DNA of 64,000 bases, taken from positions 1-64,000 of the forward strand of contig CAAGCB010000009.1 in the NCBI GenBank assembly GCA_900768185.1, written 5' to 3'. Every line of letters starts with the position of its first letter. Position 1 is the stretch's first letter. The notes beneath the pieces were generated by a model. It saw only the letters and a program-made list of their open reading frames with translations, had not been told where the DNA came from and made no database searches. Made by a program: the position numbers and the translations under genes. This DNA is from Alphaproteobacteria bacterium (lineage in GTDB: Bacteria; Pseudomonadota; Alphaproteobacteria; CAAGCB01; CAG-977). Positions 16,003 to 24,767 of the stretch are shown here, piece by piece.

Positions 16003-16398
16003 ATGGCTAAAGCTACAACGACTGTTCGCACGAAAAAACGCGAACGCAAAAATATCACGTCCGGTGTTGCCCATGTCAATTCGACGTTCAACAACACGAA
16101 AGTGACGATTACGGACGCCCAGGGCAACGCTATTTCCTGGTCTTCCTCGGGGGCTCACGGTTTCAAGGGATCGCGCAAAGCCACGCCGTACGCGGCGCAG
16201 GTCACCGCCGAAGACGCCGGTAAAAAAGCCGCCGAACACGGTATGAAAACTTTGGAAGTATGGGTCAAAGGTCCCGGGTCGGGTCGTGAATCCGCTCTGC
16301 GCGCTTTGCAGGCCGTCGGTTTCACCATTACCGCGATTCGCGATGTGACCGCCGTCCCCCATAACGGTTGCCGTCCCCGCAAACGCCGTCGCGTTTAA
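16003..16398 (+). CDS. rpsK: 30S ribosomal protein S11
   Basis: 131 aa. GVAHVNSTFNNTKVTITD, SSGAHGFKGSRKATPYAAQ, the asparagine-glycine turn and PHNGCRPRKRRRV at the C-terminus are diagnostic. S11 forms the platform near the Shine-Dalgarno helix. AGGAAAGG precedes the ATG; rpsD is not next to it, as is usual in alphaproteobacteria. Confidence 0.97.
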   Translation: MAKATTTVRTKKRERKNITSGVAHVNSTFNNTKVTITDAQGNAISWSSSGAHGFKGSRKATPYAAQVTAEDAGKKAAEHGMKTLEVWVKGPGSGRESALRALQAVGFTITAIRDVTAVPHNGCRPRKRRRV

Positions 16399-16434
16399 TC
16401 GGCGGGGTGCCGGCTGTTGCCGGTCGTTATCGGT

Positions 16435-16451
16435 TGTGTCCGTCGGACACA
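16435..16451 (+). other. Short perfect hairpin upstream of rpoA
   Basis: TGTGTCC-GTC-GGACACA gives a 7-bp stem with a 3-nt loop between rpsK and rpoA. Its TGTCC/GGACA base resembles the rpsM leader hairpin. No T-run; a role in mRNA processing or regulation is possible. Confidence 0.45.
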
Positions 16452-16476
16452 TCACTTTTAAAGCAGGAGAATACTC

Positions 16477-17496
16477 GTGATTCAAAAAAACTGGCAAGAC
16501 TTGATTAAGCCGAACACCGTCGAAGTTCAGCACGCCGACGGAAACGCGCACAAGGCTACCATCGTCGTCGAAGCGCTGGAACGCGGATTCGGCATGACGC
16601 TGGGCAACGCTTTGCGCCGTGTTCTGCTGTCGTCTTTGCAGGGCGCCGCGGTAAAGGCGATCCACATTGACGGCGTGTTGCATGAATTCTCGTCCATTCC
16701 CGGCGTGCGCGAAGACGTTTCCGACATCATTCTGAATGTCAAACGTCTGGCTTTGCGCTATGACGGCGAACGGGACTACAGAATGACGCTGAAAGCGGTC
16801 GGTCCGTGCGAAGTGACTGCCGCCATGATCGAAACGGGACATGATGTCGAAATCATGAATCCGGATCTGGTGATTTGCACTTTGGACAAGGACGCCGTTT
16901 TGAACATGGAACTGACGGTCGGAACGGGCAAAGGCTATATTCCCGCGTCCCAGAACAGACCGGAAGATTGTCCGATCGGCTTGATTCCCGTCGATTCGAT
17001 CTTCAGTCCCGTCACGCGCGCCGTTTATCAGGTCGAAAACGCCCGTGTCGGTCAGATTACGAACTACGACAAGCTGTCCCTGACCGTTGAAACCAACGGA
17101 ACGGTGAAACCCGAAGACGCGGTCGCTTATGCGGCGCGCATCTTGCAGGATCAGCTGAAAGTGTTCGTCAATTTCGAAGAACCCGAAGAAGACGTGGAAG
17201 CCGAAAAGAAAGACGAACTGCCGTTCAACCGCAACCTGTTGCGCAAAGTCGACGAACTGGAGTTGTCCGTGCGTTCCGCGAACTGTCTGAAAAACGACAG
17301 CATCGTGTACATCGGCGATCTGGTTCAGAAAACCGAAGCCGAAATGCTGCGCACGCCGAATTTCGGTCGCAAGTCTTTGAACGAAATCAAAGAAGTGTTG
17401 TCGCAGATGGGATTGCATTTGGGTATGGAAGTGGTCGGTTGGCCGCCTGAAAATATCGAAACGCTGTCCAAAGGTTTGGAAGAACAACAATATTAA
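16477..17496 (+). CDS. rpoA: RNA polymerase alpha subunit
   Basis: 339 aa. N-terminal assembly domain with GFGMTLGNALRRVLLSSLQGAA, VREDVSDIILNVK and an acidic linker (residues about 235-255), then the C-terminal DNA-contact domain with RSANCLKNDSIVYIGDLVQ and TPNFGRKSLNEIKE. Start at GTG 16477 with GCAGGAGA upstream. Cotranscription with ribosomal proteins is the conserved pattern. Confidence 0.97.
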   Translation: MIQKNWQDLIKPNTVEVQHADGNAHKATIVVEALERGFGMTLGNALRRVLLSSLQGAAVKAIHIDGVLHEFSSIPGVREDVSDIILNVKRLALRYDGERDYRMTLKAVGPCEVTAAMIETGHDVEIMNPDLVICTLDKDAVLNMELTVGTGKGYIPASQNRPEDCPIGLIPVDSIFSPVTRAVYQVENARVGQITNYDKLSLTVETNGTVKPEDAVAYAARILQDQLKVFVNFEEPEEDVEAEKKDELPFNRNLLRKVDELELSVRSANCLKNDSIVYIGDLVQKTEAEMLRTPNFGRKSLNEIKEVLSQMGLHLGMEVVGWPPENIETLSKGLEEQQY

Positions 17497-17588
17497 AAAT
17501 TTCCCGCCCGATCGGACGGGGCTTTGACATACGGCGCGAAAAGCGTTCACGGTGGGCGTTATCGAACGGTGTCAAAGTTGGAATTATC

Positions 17589-17606
17589 GGTTTCGCGAGC
17601 GAAACC
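17589..17606 (+). other. Hairpin upstream of rplQ
   Basis: GGTTTCG-CGAG-CGAAACC is a 7-bp stem ending about 16 nt before the rplQ start. A perfect TTGACA also occurs upstream (about 17526-17531) but without a good -10. A leader structure or a weak local promoter is possible. Confidence 0.4.
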
Positions 17607-17622
17607 ATGATTGGAGGATAAA

Positions 17623-18045
17623 ATGAATCATCGTAACAGTAAGCGTAAGCTGAACAAATCTTTTTCACACCGCCGCGCGATGTTCGCCAATATGGCGAAC
17701 GCGTTGATTAAACACGAACAAATCAAAACAACGTTGCCCAAAGCCAAGGAACTGCGTCCTGTCTTTGAAAAGCTTATCACTGCTGCCAAAGTCGGTGATT
17801 TGCACAAGCGCCGTCAGCTGATTTCGTTCCTGCGCGACGAAAAAATGGTTGAAAAACTGGTTGCGACGCTGGCTCCGCGTTACAAAGACCGCAACGGCGG
17901 ATACGTCCGCGTGTTGAAAGCCGGTCTGCGTTACGGCGACTGCGCTCCGATGGCTTTCATCGAACTGGTCGACCGCGACGTCAAGGCGAAAGGACAGGAT
18001 TCCGGTCCCGTCGTTGTCGCCGTCGAAGTGGAAGAAACGAAATAA
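17623..18045 (+). CDS. rplQ: 50S ribosomal protein L17
   Basis: 140 aa from ATG 17623, with GGAGG closely upstream. MNHRNSKRKLNKSFSHRRAMFANMANALIKHE and KAKELRPVFEKLIT are diagnostic, as is LAPRYKDRNGGYVRVLK. Last gene of the ribosomal block. Confidence 0.97.
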   Translation: MNHRNSKRKLNKSFSHRRAMFANMANALIKHEQIKTTLPKAKELRPVFEKLITAAKVGDLHKRRQLISFLRDEKMVEKLVATLAPRYKDRNGGYVRVLKAGLRYGDCAPMAFIELVDRDVKAKGQDSGPVVVAVEVEETK

Positions 18046-18066
18046 ACTTTCGTTTTCTGAAATTAC

Positions 18067-18103
18067 AAAAAAGAGCGAATCGGAAACGGTTCGCCCTTTT
18101 TTT
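18067..18103 (+). terminator. Rho-independent terminator of the ribosomal operon
   Basis: GAGCGAATCG-GAAA-CGGTTCGCCC forms a 10-bp stem with one mismatch and a G-T pair, preceded by an A-run and followed by seven T. It marks the end of the alpha operon after rplQ. Confidence 0.88.
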
Positions 18104-18170
18104 ATGCGCGCTTGTTGCCAAAAAATTCGAAATACGGTAACTTTCACCAAATTCGGAAAAGGGAAAAGAA

Positions 18171-19820
18171 ATGTTTAAACCGTTTATTAAAAAGATCGGG
18201 GAAAAGCCGGTTTTCAGCAGTTCGGCTTTTATCGCGGTCACGGCGGCTTGGTTTGCTTTCGTTCTGAATATCGCTTTTTGGCGGTTCGTGTTCAGCACGG
18301 TGGAATACGACGGAATCGGAACGGTCGTGTTCATGACCGCCGTTCCAGTGATCATGTTCTTTTTGATGTATCTGATTTTCAACCTGATTGTCGTGCCGCG
18401 CGCCGGAAAACCGTTGCTGATGGTTTTGCTGGTGCTTTCAGCCGTCGCGAACTATGTGATGACGGGATTGGGCGTGTATATCGACAGCGATACGATTCGC
18501 AACGTTTTTGAAACGAACGTGCGCGAAGCGACCGATTTGATGACGGCAAACGCGTGTCTGATCGTTTTTTTTACGGGAATCATTCCCGCGGTTTTGGTCG
18601 GTTTGTCCGAAATCACGTTTAAACCGTTCAAATCGGAATTGAAAACGCGTCTGTCGCATCTCGCGGTCGGATTGGGCATCGTCGTGTTGTTCGGCGCGCT
18701 GTCTTATAAAAACATCGCCGTTTTCGGGCGTAACCACAGGGAAGGGCGAAAACTGGTCAACACGCTGAATTACACGTATTCAACGGTCAAGTATTTAAAA
18801 AAGAAAATAAAGGCGCGGCATCGGTTTAAACATTTGGACGACGGGGCGAAATTTGTTCCCTATGAACACGATCGTCCGGTTGTTTTCGTTCTGGTCGTCG
18901 GCGAAACGGCGCGATCGGCGAATTTTTCGCTGTACGATTACGAACGGAAAACGAATCCCCGTTTGGAAAAACAGAACGTCATCGCGTTTGAACACGTCAC
19001 GTCGTGCGGAACGGCGACGGCGGTGTCTTTGCCGTGTATGTTTTCCAATAGATCGCACGAAAAATTTGATGTGGAGGGCGCCAAATTCACGGAAAACATG
19101 CTGGATTTGCTGAAACGCGGCGGATACGACGTTTTGTGGGTGGAAAACGACAACGGGTGCAAAGGTGTTTGCAACCGTGTGGAAACCAAGGACGTCGTCG
19201 CCGAAAACGATCCGGAATACTGTTTCGGCGATTATTGCCACGACGGGGTTTTGTTAAAGGATTTGCGTAAAAAGCTGGCGAACGTCAAGCGGAACACGGT
19301 CGTCGTTCTGCACATGATGGGCAGTCACGGACCAGCATATTACAAACGTTATCCCGACAAGTTCAAGGTATTTCAACCGACGTGCGACACGGCGGACATT
19401 CAGGGGTGTTCGCGCGAAGCCATCGTGAACACTTACGACAACACGATTTTGTACACGGATTACGTCGTCAGCCTGGCGATCAAGGAATTGAAAAAATATC
19501 CGCGGTACGAAGCGGGGCTGATGTATGTGTCCGATCATGGGGAATCTTTGGGCGAAAACGGCATTTACCTGCACGGCTTCCCCTATAAAATCGCGCCGAA
19601 AGAACAAAAGGGGGTGCCGATGATTCTTTGGCTGTCCGAAACGATGCGGCGCAAGGATCGCATGGATTACGGCTGTTTGAAAAAATTGGCGCAGGATAAT
19701 TCGTTTTCGCACGACAACCTGTATCATACGCTACTGGCTTTGCTGGAAATCAAAACAAACACTTATGAAAAGGGCTTGGACGCGCTCGCCCCGTGCAGAA
19801 CTCAGCCGTTGCCGTTTTAG
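18171..19820 (+). CDS. eptA: Phosphoethanolamine transferase, EptA/lipid A type
   Basis: 549 aa inner-membrane enzyme. About five N-terminal transmembrane helices (residues up to about 180) precede a periplasmic sulfatase-fold domain. Motifs: VVGETARSANFSLYDYERKTNP near 240, the CGTATA motif with putative nucleophile Thr281, MMGSHGPAYYKRYP, and the metal-binding SDHGESLGENGIYLHG. Several cysteine pairs fit the disulfide-rich periplasmic fold. The family adds phosphoethanolamine to lipid A and so lowers binding of cationic peptides such as polymyxin; the exact acceptor here is not proven. Monocistronic between two terminators. Confidence 0.9.
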   Translation: MFKPFIKKIGEKPVFSSSAFIAVTAAWFAFVLNIAFWRFVFSTVEYDGIGTVVFMTAVPVIMFFLMYLIFNLIVVPRAGKPLLMVLLVLSAVANYVMTGLGVYIDSDTIRNVFETNVREATDLMTANACLIVFFTGIIPAVLVGLSEITFKPFKSELKTRLSHLAVGLGIVVLFGALSYKNIAVFGRNHREGRKLVNTLNYTYSTVKYLKKKIKARHRFKHLDDGAKFVPYEHDRPVVFVLVVGETARSANFSLYDYERKTNPRLEKQNVIAFEHVTSCGTATAVSLPCMFSNRSHEKFDVEGAKFTENMLDLLKRGGYDVLWVENDNGCKGVCNRVETKDVVAENDPEYCFGDYCHDGVLLKDLRKKLANVKRNTVVVLHMMGSHGPAYYKRYPDKFKVFQPTCDTADIQGCSREAIVNTYDNTILYTDYVVSLAIKELKKYPRYEAGLMYVSDHGESLGENGIYLHGFPYKIAPKEQKGVPMILWLSETMRRKDRMDYGCLKKLAQDNSFSHDNLYHTLLALLEIKTNTYEKGLDALAPCRTQPLPF

Positions 19821-19833
19821 AAAAAAGAAGCCA

Positions 19834-19866
19834 AAAAAAGCCCCGTTCGGACGATCGGGGCTTTCC
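19834..19866. terminator. Bidirectional terminator between eptA and the ankyrin gene
   Basis: AAAGCCCCG (19837-19845) and CGGGGCTTT (19856-19864) form a 9-bp stem with an A-run on the left, giving a T-run for the minus strand. It serves two convergent genes. Confidence 0.8.
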
Positions 19867-19867
19867 G

Positions 19868-21079
19868 TTATCGGGCGTACACCGCGCGATCCAATTCCCA
19901 GTACAATTCCGTGCCGATCATGGCGGGGTTGTTTTTGGCGTAATCCAGGGCGGTCGCGCCGGCGGAGTCTTTGGCGCGCGGATCGGCGCCGCGTTCCAGC
20001 AACAGCCCCGCAACGGCGGGATTGACGTTGCCGCCCGCCGCCGCCATCAGCAGCGTTTTGCCGTCAAAGCGTTCATGCGCGCTGGCTCCTTCCGTCAACA
20101 GGGCGTCCAGAACGCGCGGATTGGGATTTTTCGCCGCCGCCCAGAACACGGCGGGGGCGGACAGGACGTCGTCCCGATCTCGAATGTTCGCCCCGTTTTT
20201 GACCAAAGCGTGAATGACGGCGGGGGCGGGATTTTGGGTCGCCGCCAGTAAAATCGCGGTCGCGCCTTTGTTCGTTTTCGCGTTCACGTCCGCGCCGTGT
20301 CTGACCAACAGGTCGACGACGGTCGGATTGATGTTGTCTTGGGCGGCGTACATCAGCGCGGTCATGCCGTCTTTATCCGTTTGCCCCGCGTTCGCGCCGC
20401 CTGCCAGCAAGGCTTCGACGACGGAGGGATTTTTATTCTTGCCGCATGCCAGCATCAGCGCGGTGATGCCGTTTTTCGTTCGGGCGTTGACGTTGGCGCC
20501 CATCGCGATCAGCAGCGTGACGACGGCGGGATTCGGGTTTTCTTTGGCGGCGGACATCAGCACCGTCGCGCCGAAGTTGTTTTCCAGCGCGGAAATGTCG
20601 GCGGTGCAATCAAAGAGCAGGGCGCACATGGCGGGGTTCGGGTTTTCTTTCGCCGCCCACATCAGCGCGGTCATGCCGTCTTTGTCTTTGTCCGAAATGC
20701 GCGCGCCGTTTTCGATCAGGCAATCCGCCGTTTCGGGTTTCGGGTTCATCATCGCGGCGTACATCAGGGGCGTCGCATCGCGGGCGTCGCGGGCGTTCAC
20801 GTCGGCTTTCGCGTCGATCAGGGCGGCGACGCTTTGCAAATCGGGGTTCTGTCCGGCGGCAAAGAAAAGGGCGGTCAACCCGTTTTCATCGGCGGCGTTC
20901 ACGTCCGCGCCCGCCTTGATCATTTGCCGCAGTATGTCCGCAGGGGCGTTGACCGCCGCCGCCATCAAAGGGGTGACGCCGCCGCTTTCGGTGACGGATA
21001 AATCGACGCCGTCGGTCAGTTCGGCGCTCAGGCGTTCAAAATCACCGGATCGGATTGTGTCAAACACGTTTTTCGTCAT
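19868..21079 (-). CDS. Ankyrin-repeat protein with NPxP-type repeats
   Basis: 403 aa, no signal peptide or membrane segment. About ten tandem ankyrin repeats fill the protein after a 30-residue N-cap. Each begins G-x-T-x-LM-x-AA and ends GA(D/N)VNA. Most are 34 rather than 33 residues long and contain NPxP between the two helices (for example AAKENPNPAVVTLLIAMGA). Ankyrin proteins mediate protein binding; in host-associated alphaproteobacteria some are effectors, but nothing here shows secretion. Single gene downstream of trxB and separated from it by a terminator. Confidence 0.9.
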   Translation of the reverse strand: MTKNVFDTIRSGDFERLSAELTDGVDLSVTESGGVTPLMAAAVNAPADILRQMIKAGADVNAADENGLTALFFAAGQNPDLQSVAALIDAKADVNARDARDATPLMYAAMMNPKPETADCLIENGARISDKDKDGMTALMWAAKENPNPAMCALLFDCTADISALENNFGATVLMSAAKENPNPAVVTLLIAMGANVNARTKNGITALMLACGKNKNPSVVEALLAGGANAGQTDKDGMTALMYAAQDNINPTVVDLLVRHGADVNAKTNKGATAILLAATQNPAPAVIHALVKNGANIRDRDDVLSAPAVFWAAAKNPNPRVLDALLTEGASAHERFDGKTLLMAAAGGNVNPAVAGLLLERGADPRAKDSAGATALDYAKNNPAMIGTELYWELDRAVYAR

Positions 21080-21097
21080 GGGCGGGGCTCCTTGGAT

Positions 21098-21124
21098 AAA
21101 AAAACAGCCGCGGGAAGACCCGCG
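21098..21124 (-). terminator. Terminator of trxB
   Basis: CGCGGG-AAGA-CCCGCG on the plus strand (21109-21124) with an A-run at 21098-21104, read on the minus strand as a stem followed by T7. It lies 12 nt past the trxB stop and ahead of the ankyrin gene. Confidence 0.75.
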
Positions 21125-21135
21125 ACCGTCGGAAG

Positions 21136-22086
21136 TTAATTCTTTTTCAAAGCGGAAAGGTATTTTTCGGCTTCCAAAGCGGCGCGGCAGCCGCCCGCGG
21201 CGGCGGTGACGGCTTGGCGGTACAGGATTTCCTGAACGTCGCCCGCGGCGAACACGCCGTCCACCGACGTCAAGGGCGTTCCCGCTTTTGTCTTCACAAA
21301 GCCCGCGTCGTCCAGTTCAAGCTGTCCTTTGAACAAAGCCGTGTTCGGCGTCAATCCGACGGCGATGAACGCCCCGTCGACGTTTAATTCCGATTCCTCG
21401 CCCGTTTTGACGTTTTTCAATGTCAATCCCGTCAAGCCGCCTTGGTCTTTCGCGCCGACGTAACCGGTGACAACGGTGTCCCAGACGGGTTTGATTTTTT
21501 CATTGGAAAAAAGACGTTCCTGCTGGATTTTTTCACAGCGCAAGGTGTCGCGGCGGTGAATCAGATAAACTTCGGCAGCCAGATTCGCCAGATAAAGCGC
21601 TTCTTCCGCGGCGGAATTGCCGCCGCCGACGACGGCGACTTTTTTCTTGCGGTAGAAAAAACCGTCGCAGGTCGCGCAAGTGGATACGCCGAATCCGCGC
21701 AGGTCGTCTTCGTTCGGCAATCCCAGCCATTTGGCGGACGCCCCCGTCGCGACAATCAGCGCGTCGCAGCTGTACGCGTCGCCCGAATCCAACGCGACGA
21801 CGAAGGGACGGCGGGACAGATCAATCGATTCGGCGGTGGCGTCGACGATGACCGCCCCCAAATTTTCGGCTTGTTCGCGCATTCTGTCGGTCAGCTCCGT
21901 CCCGCTGATTTTTTCGGGAAATCCGGGGTAGTTTTCGATGTCCCCCGTTTGCGTCAGCTGTCCCCCGGGCTGCATGCCCGAAATCACGACGGGCGTAATC
22001 AAAGCGCGGGCGGCGTAAATCGCGGCGGTGTACCCCGCGGGACCCGAACCCAAAATCAACAATGGCGTGTGCAGTTCTGTCATCAT
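21136..22086 (-). CDS. trxB: Thioredoxin reductase
   Basis: 316 aa FAD/NADPH enzyme that reduces thioredoxin. FAD-binding GSGPAGYTAAIYAARA at 13-28, the redox-active CATC at 137-140 and the NADPH-binding GGGNSAAEEALYLA follow the expected order, with a C-terminal VFAAGDVQE FAD motif. Two ATG codons are adjacent (22086 and 22083); AGGA lies 5 nt before the first. Confidence 0.96.
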   Translation of the reverse strand: MMTELHTPLLILGSGPAGYTAAIYAARALITPVVISGMQPGGQLTQTGDIENYPGFPEKISGTELTDRMREQAENLGAVIVDATAESIDLSRRPFVVALDSGDAYSCDALIVATGASAKWLGLPNEDDLRGFGVSTCATCDGFFYRKKKVAVVGGGNSAAEEALYLANLAAEVYLIHRRDTLRCEKIQQERLFSNEKIKPVWDTVVTGYVGAKDQGGLTGLTLKNVKTGEESELNVDGAFIAVGLTPNTALFKGQLELDDAGFVKTKAGTPLTSVDGVFAAGDVQEILYRQAVTAAAGGCRAALEAEKYLSALKKN

Positions 22087-22156
22087 GAAAGTCCTTTAAT
22101 GGAAGCTCTTTTTATCCTTTTTATACGTTTTCGATTTTTTCGGCAAGCCAAAAGCC

Positions 22157-22185
22157 TTGAATTTTATCGGGGCGGCGGTTAGGAT
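22157..22185 (+). promoter_or_regulatory. Candidate sigma70 promoter of mipZ
   Basis: TTGAAT (22157-22162), 17-bp spacer, TAGGAT (22180-22185). It lies about 30 nt before the mipZ ATG, so the leader would be short. Confidence 0.55.
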
Positions 22186-22215
22186 TCGCTGTCAAACGAA
22201 CACCATGGAGGGGAG

Positions 22216-23043
22216 ATGAAACGCGGAAAAGTCATCGTCATCGGCAACGAAAAGGGCGGTACGGGAAAATCCACGCTCGCCATGCACTTGATCGTTTGGT
22301 TTTTGCATCGGCGGAAAATGGTCGCTTCGGTTGATCTGGACGGCAGACAGGGGACGCTGACGCACTATATTCAGAACAGGGCGGATTACGCCGACCATTG
22401 CGGCGTTCCGTTGGATTTGCCCGAACACGTCTGTGTCGCCGCGCGCGAAAACCCGACGCCCGACCAGCGCGCGCGGGACGAGGCGGACTTTTCCGGTTTG
22501 ATTGAAAAATTGCGCGGGGAAAACGATCTGATCGTCATTGATACGGCGGGGGCGGACAGTTATTTGTTCCGGCTGGCGCATGCCGAAGCCGACATTTTGA
22601 TTACACCGCTGAACGACAGTCTGATCGATTTGGACGTTCTGGCGAAAATCGATCCCGAAAAGCTGACGGTCAAATCTCCCGGACATTATGCCCAAAGCGT
22701 GTGGCAGGCGCGTCAAAAACGCGCGGCGAAGAAAATGCCGCCGTTGCGTTGGTTCGTTTTGCGCAACCGGCTGATGCACGTTTCGACGCACAATGAAAAG
22801 CTGATTTGGAAACTTCTGGAAGCGCTGGGGAAAAGAATCGATTTCGCGCCTTTGTCTGGGCTGGGCGAAAGAATCGTCTTTCGCGAACTGTTTTTAAAAG
22901 GGCTGACGCTGTGGGACGTCGGCGCGGGAAAATCGGGCGGCGCGATGTCGATGACTCATGTCGCCGCGCGTCAGGAATTGCGCGCGATCTTGCAGGCGAT
23001 CGGCGAAGACGCGGGCGATGACGGCGCGAAAAACGAAAATTAA
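22216..23043 (+). CDS. mipZ: MipZ, ParA-type ATPase for division-site positioning
   Basis: 275 aa. The deviant Walker A GNEKGGTGKST (10-20), the DLDGRQGTLTHYIQNR stretch, VIDTAGADS, ITPLNDSLIDLD and FVLRNRL match Caulobacter MipZ rather than chromosome-partition ParA. MipZ forms a gradient from the poles with ParB and inhibits FtsZ polymerisation away from mid-cell. GGAGGGGAG precedes the start. No parB or ftsZ lies in the window; MipZ genes are commonly separate from parAB. Its presence supports the alphaproteobacterial assignment. Confidence 0.92.
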   Translation: MKRGKVIVIGNEKGGTGKSTLAMHLIVWFLHRRKMVASVDLDGRQGTLTHYIQNRADYADHCGVPLDLPEHVCVAARENPTPDQRARDEADFSGLIEKLRGENDLIVIDTAGADSYLFRLAHAEADILITPLNDSLIDLDVLAKIDPEKLTVKSPGHYAQSVWQARQKRAAKKMPPLRWFVLRNRLMHVSTHNEKLIWKLLEALGKRIDFAPLSGLGERIVFRELFLKGLTLWDVGAGKSGGAMSMTHVAARQELRAILQAIGEDAGDDGAKNEN

Positions 23044-23055
23044 AAAAAGCTTGTC

Positions 23056-23083
23056 TTGACAGACGGCGTTTAATCCGTAATCC
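23056..23083 (+). promoter_or_regulatory. Candidate promoter of pgm
   Basis: Consensus TTGACA (23056-23061) with TAATCC at 23078-23083, 16-bp spacer, directly after the mipZ stop and about 50 nt before the pgm start. Confidence 0.5.
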
Positions 23084-23132
23084 TTGAATAAACTTGTTTT
23101 TGTTGATTCCTGATTCTTTTTAGGGGGACTGA

Positions 23133-24767
23133 ATGAATATTAAAATCGTTCCGACAAAGCCGTTTGAAGGTCAGCGTCCGGGGACTTCCGGTCTGCGTAA
23201 AAAAGTGACCGTTTTCGAACAGCCGCATTATCTGGAAAACTTTGTGCAATCCATTTTCGACAGTCTGGACGGCTATCGGGGCAAAACTTTGGTGGTCGGC
23301 GGCGACGGTCGCTATTTTAACCGCAAAGCCATTCAAATCATCATCAAAATGGCGGCGGCAAACGGGTTCGGCGAATTGATGGTCGGCAGGGGCGGACTGT
23401 TGTCCACGCCCGCGGCGTCCTGCGTCATTCGCAAATATCAGGCGTTCGGCGGCATTATCCTGTCCGCCAGTCATAATCCCGGCGGTCCGACCGCCGACTT
23501 CGGCATCAAATACAATATTTCGAACGGCGGTCCCGCCCCCGAAAAGGTGACCGAAGCCATTTACGCCAACACGCTGAAAATCGAAAGCTACAAAATCGCC
23601 GACACGCCCGACGTCGATTTGGACACCGTCGGTGAAAAGGTTTTGGGCGAAACGAAGATTAAAATTATCGATCCCGTCGCCGATTACGCCGAAATGATGG
23701 CGAAGCTGTTTGATTTCGATCTGATCCGCCGTCTGTTCGAATCCGGCAAGTTCAAAATGCGTTACGACGCTTTGCACGCCGTGACGGGACCTTACGCCAA
23801 ACACATTTTGGAAGATGTCCTGCACGCTCCGAAAGGGACAGTCGTCAACGGCGAACCCAAAGAGGATTTCGGCGGCGGACACCCCGATCCGAACTTGGTC
23901 TATGCGCGCGAACTGGTCGACTGCATGTTTTCCGACAACGCGCCCGATTTCGGGGCGGCTTCGGACGGCGACGGCGACCGCAACATGATTTTGGGACGTA
24001 AGTTTTACGTCAACCCCAGCGACAGTCTGGCGGTTATCGTTGCGAATTTCTGGAACGCCCCCGGTTACGACCGCGGGTTGACGGGTGTCGCGCGTTCCAT
24101 GCCGACATCGCAGGCGGTCGACCGCGTCGCGCGCGGCATGGGCATGAGCTGCTATGAAACCCCGACGGGCTGGAAATTCTTCGGCAACCTGCTGGACGCC
24201 AACAAGGCGACCATTTGCGGTGAGGAAAGCTTTGGCACGGGGTCGAACCACATTCGCGAAAAAGACGGACTGTGGGCTGTCCTGTACTGGCTGAACATCA
24301 TCGCCGCCGTCGGCATGTCGGTGGAAGACATTGTCAAGGCGCATTGGAAAAAGTACGGCAGAAACTACTATTCCCGTCATGATTACGAAGCCGTCGACAG
24401 CAAGGTCGCGAACGAAATCATGGACGCCATGCGCGCCAAAGCCGAAAGCGAAGTCGGCAAGTTCTACGGCGATTACGAAGTCGAAACATTCGACGATTTC
24501 AAATACGTCGACCCCGTTGATAAAAGCGAAAGCGCGCATCAGGGCATTCGCGTTTTGTTCAAGGACGGATCCCGCATCGTGTTCCGTCTGTCCGGCACGG
24601 GGACGCAGGGCGCGACGATCCGCATCTATATCGAAAAGTACGAACCGAACGTCGCCCGTCACGATATGGATCCGCAAGAGGCTTTGGCGGGACTGATCGA
24701 AATCGCCGAGAACATTTCGGGCATCAAGACCAAAACGGGACGCAAGAAACCCGATGTCATCACCTGA
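23133..24767 (+). CDS. pgm: Phosphoglucomutase (alpha-D-glucose-1-phosphate/6-phosphate)
   Basis: 544 aa, standard size. The N-terminus PTKPFEGQRPGTSGLRKK, the phosphoserine loop ILSASHNPGG, the metal loop SDGDGDRN and the sugar-binding GEESFGTGSNH region are those of the eukaryote/Agrobacterium-type Pgm. It links glycolysis to glycogen, nucleotide sugars and envelope polysaccharide. The last 14 nt overlap the next gene, another hexose-phosphate mutase. Confidence 0.95.
   Translation: MNIKIVPTKPFEGQRPGTSGLRKKVTVFEQPHYLENFVQSIFDSLDGYRGKTLVVGGDGRYFNRKAIQIIIKMAAANGFGELMVGRGGLLSTPAASCVIRKYQAFGGIILSASHNPGGPTADFGIKYNISNGGPAPEKVTEAIYANTLKIESYKIADTPDVDLDTVGEKVLGETKIKIIDPVADYAEMMAKLFDFDLIRRLFESGKFKMRYDALHAVTGPYAKHILEDVLHAPKGTVVNGEPKEDFGGGHPDPNLVYARELVDCMFSDNAPDFGAASDGDGDRNMILGRKFYVNPSDSLAVIVANFWNAPGYDRGLTGVARSMPTSQAVDRVARGMGMSCYETPTGWKFFGNLLDANKATICGEESFGTGSNHIREKDGLWAVLYWLNIIAAVGMSVEDIVKAHWKKYGRNYYSRHDYEAVDSKVANEIMDAMRAKAESEVGKFYGDYEVETFDDFKYVDPVDKSESAHQGIRVLFKDGSRIVFRLSGTGTQGATIRIYIEKYEPNVARHDMDPQEALAGLIEIAENISGIKTKTGRKKPDVIT

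Noticed and set aside
15841..17550. Antisense open frame of about 570 codons over rpsK/rpoA
   Set aside because: Same reason; the sense strand has certain genes.
23735..23755. tRNA T-loop-like GTTCGAATCC
   Set aside because: Lies within pgm coding sequence; no acceptor stem or anticodon arm around it.
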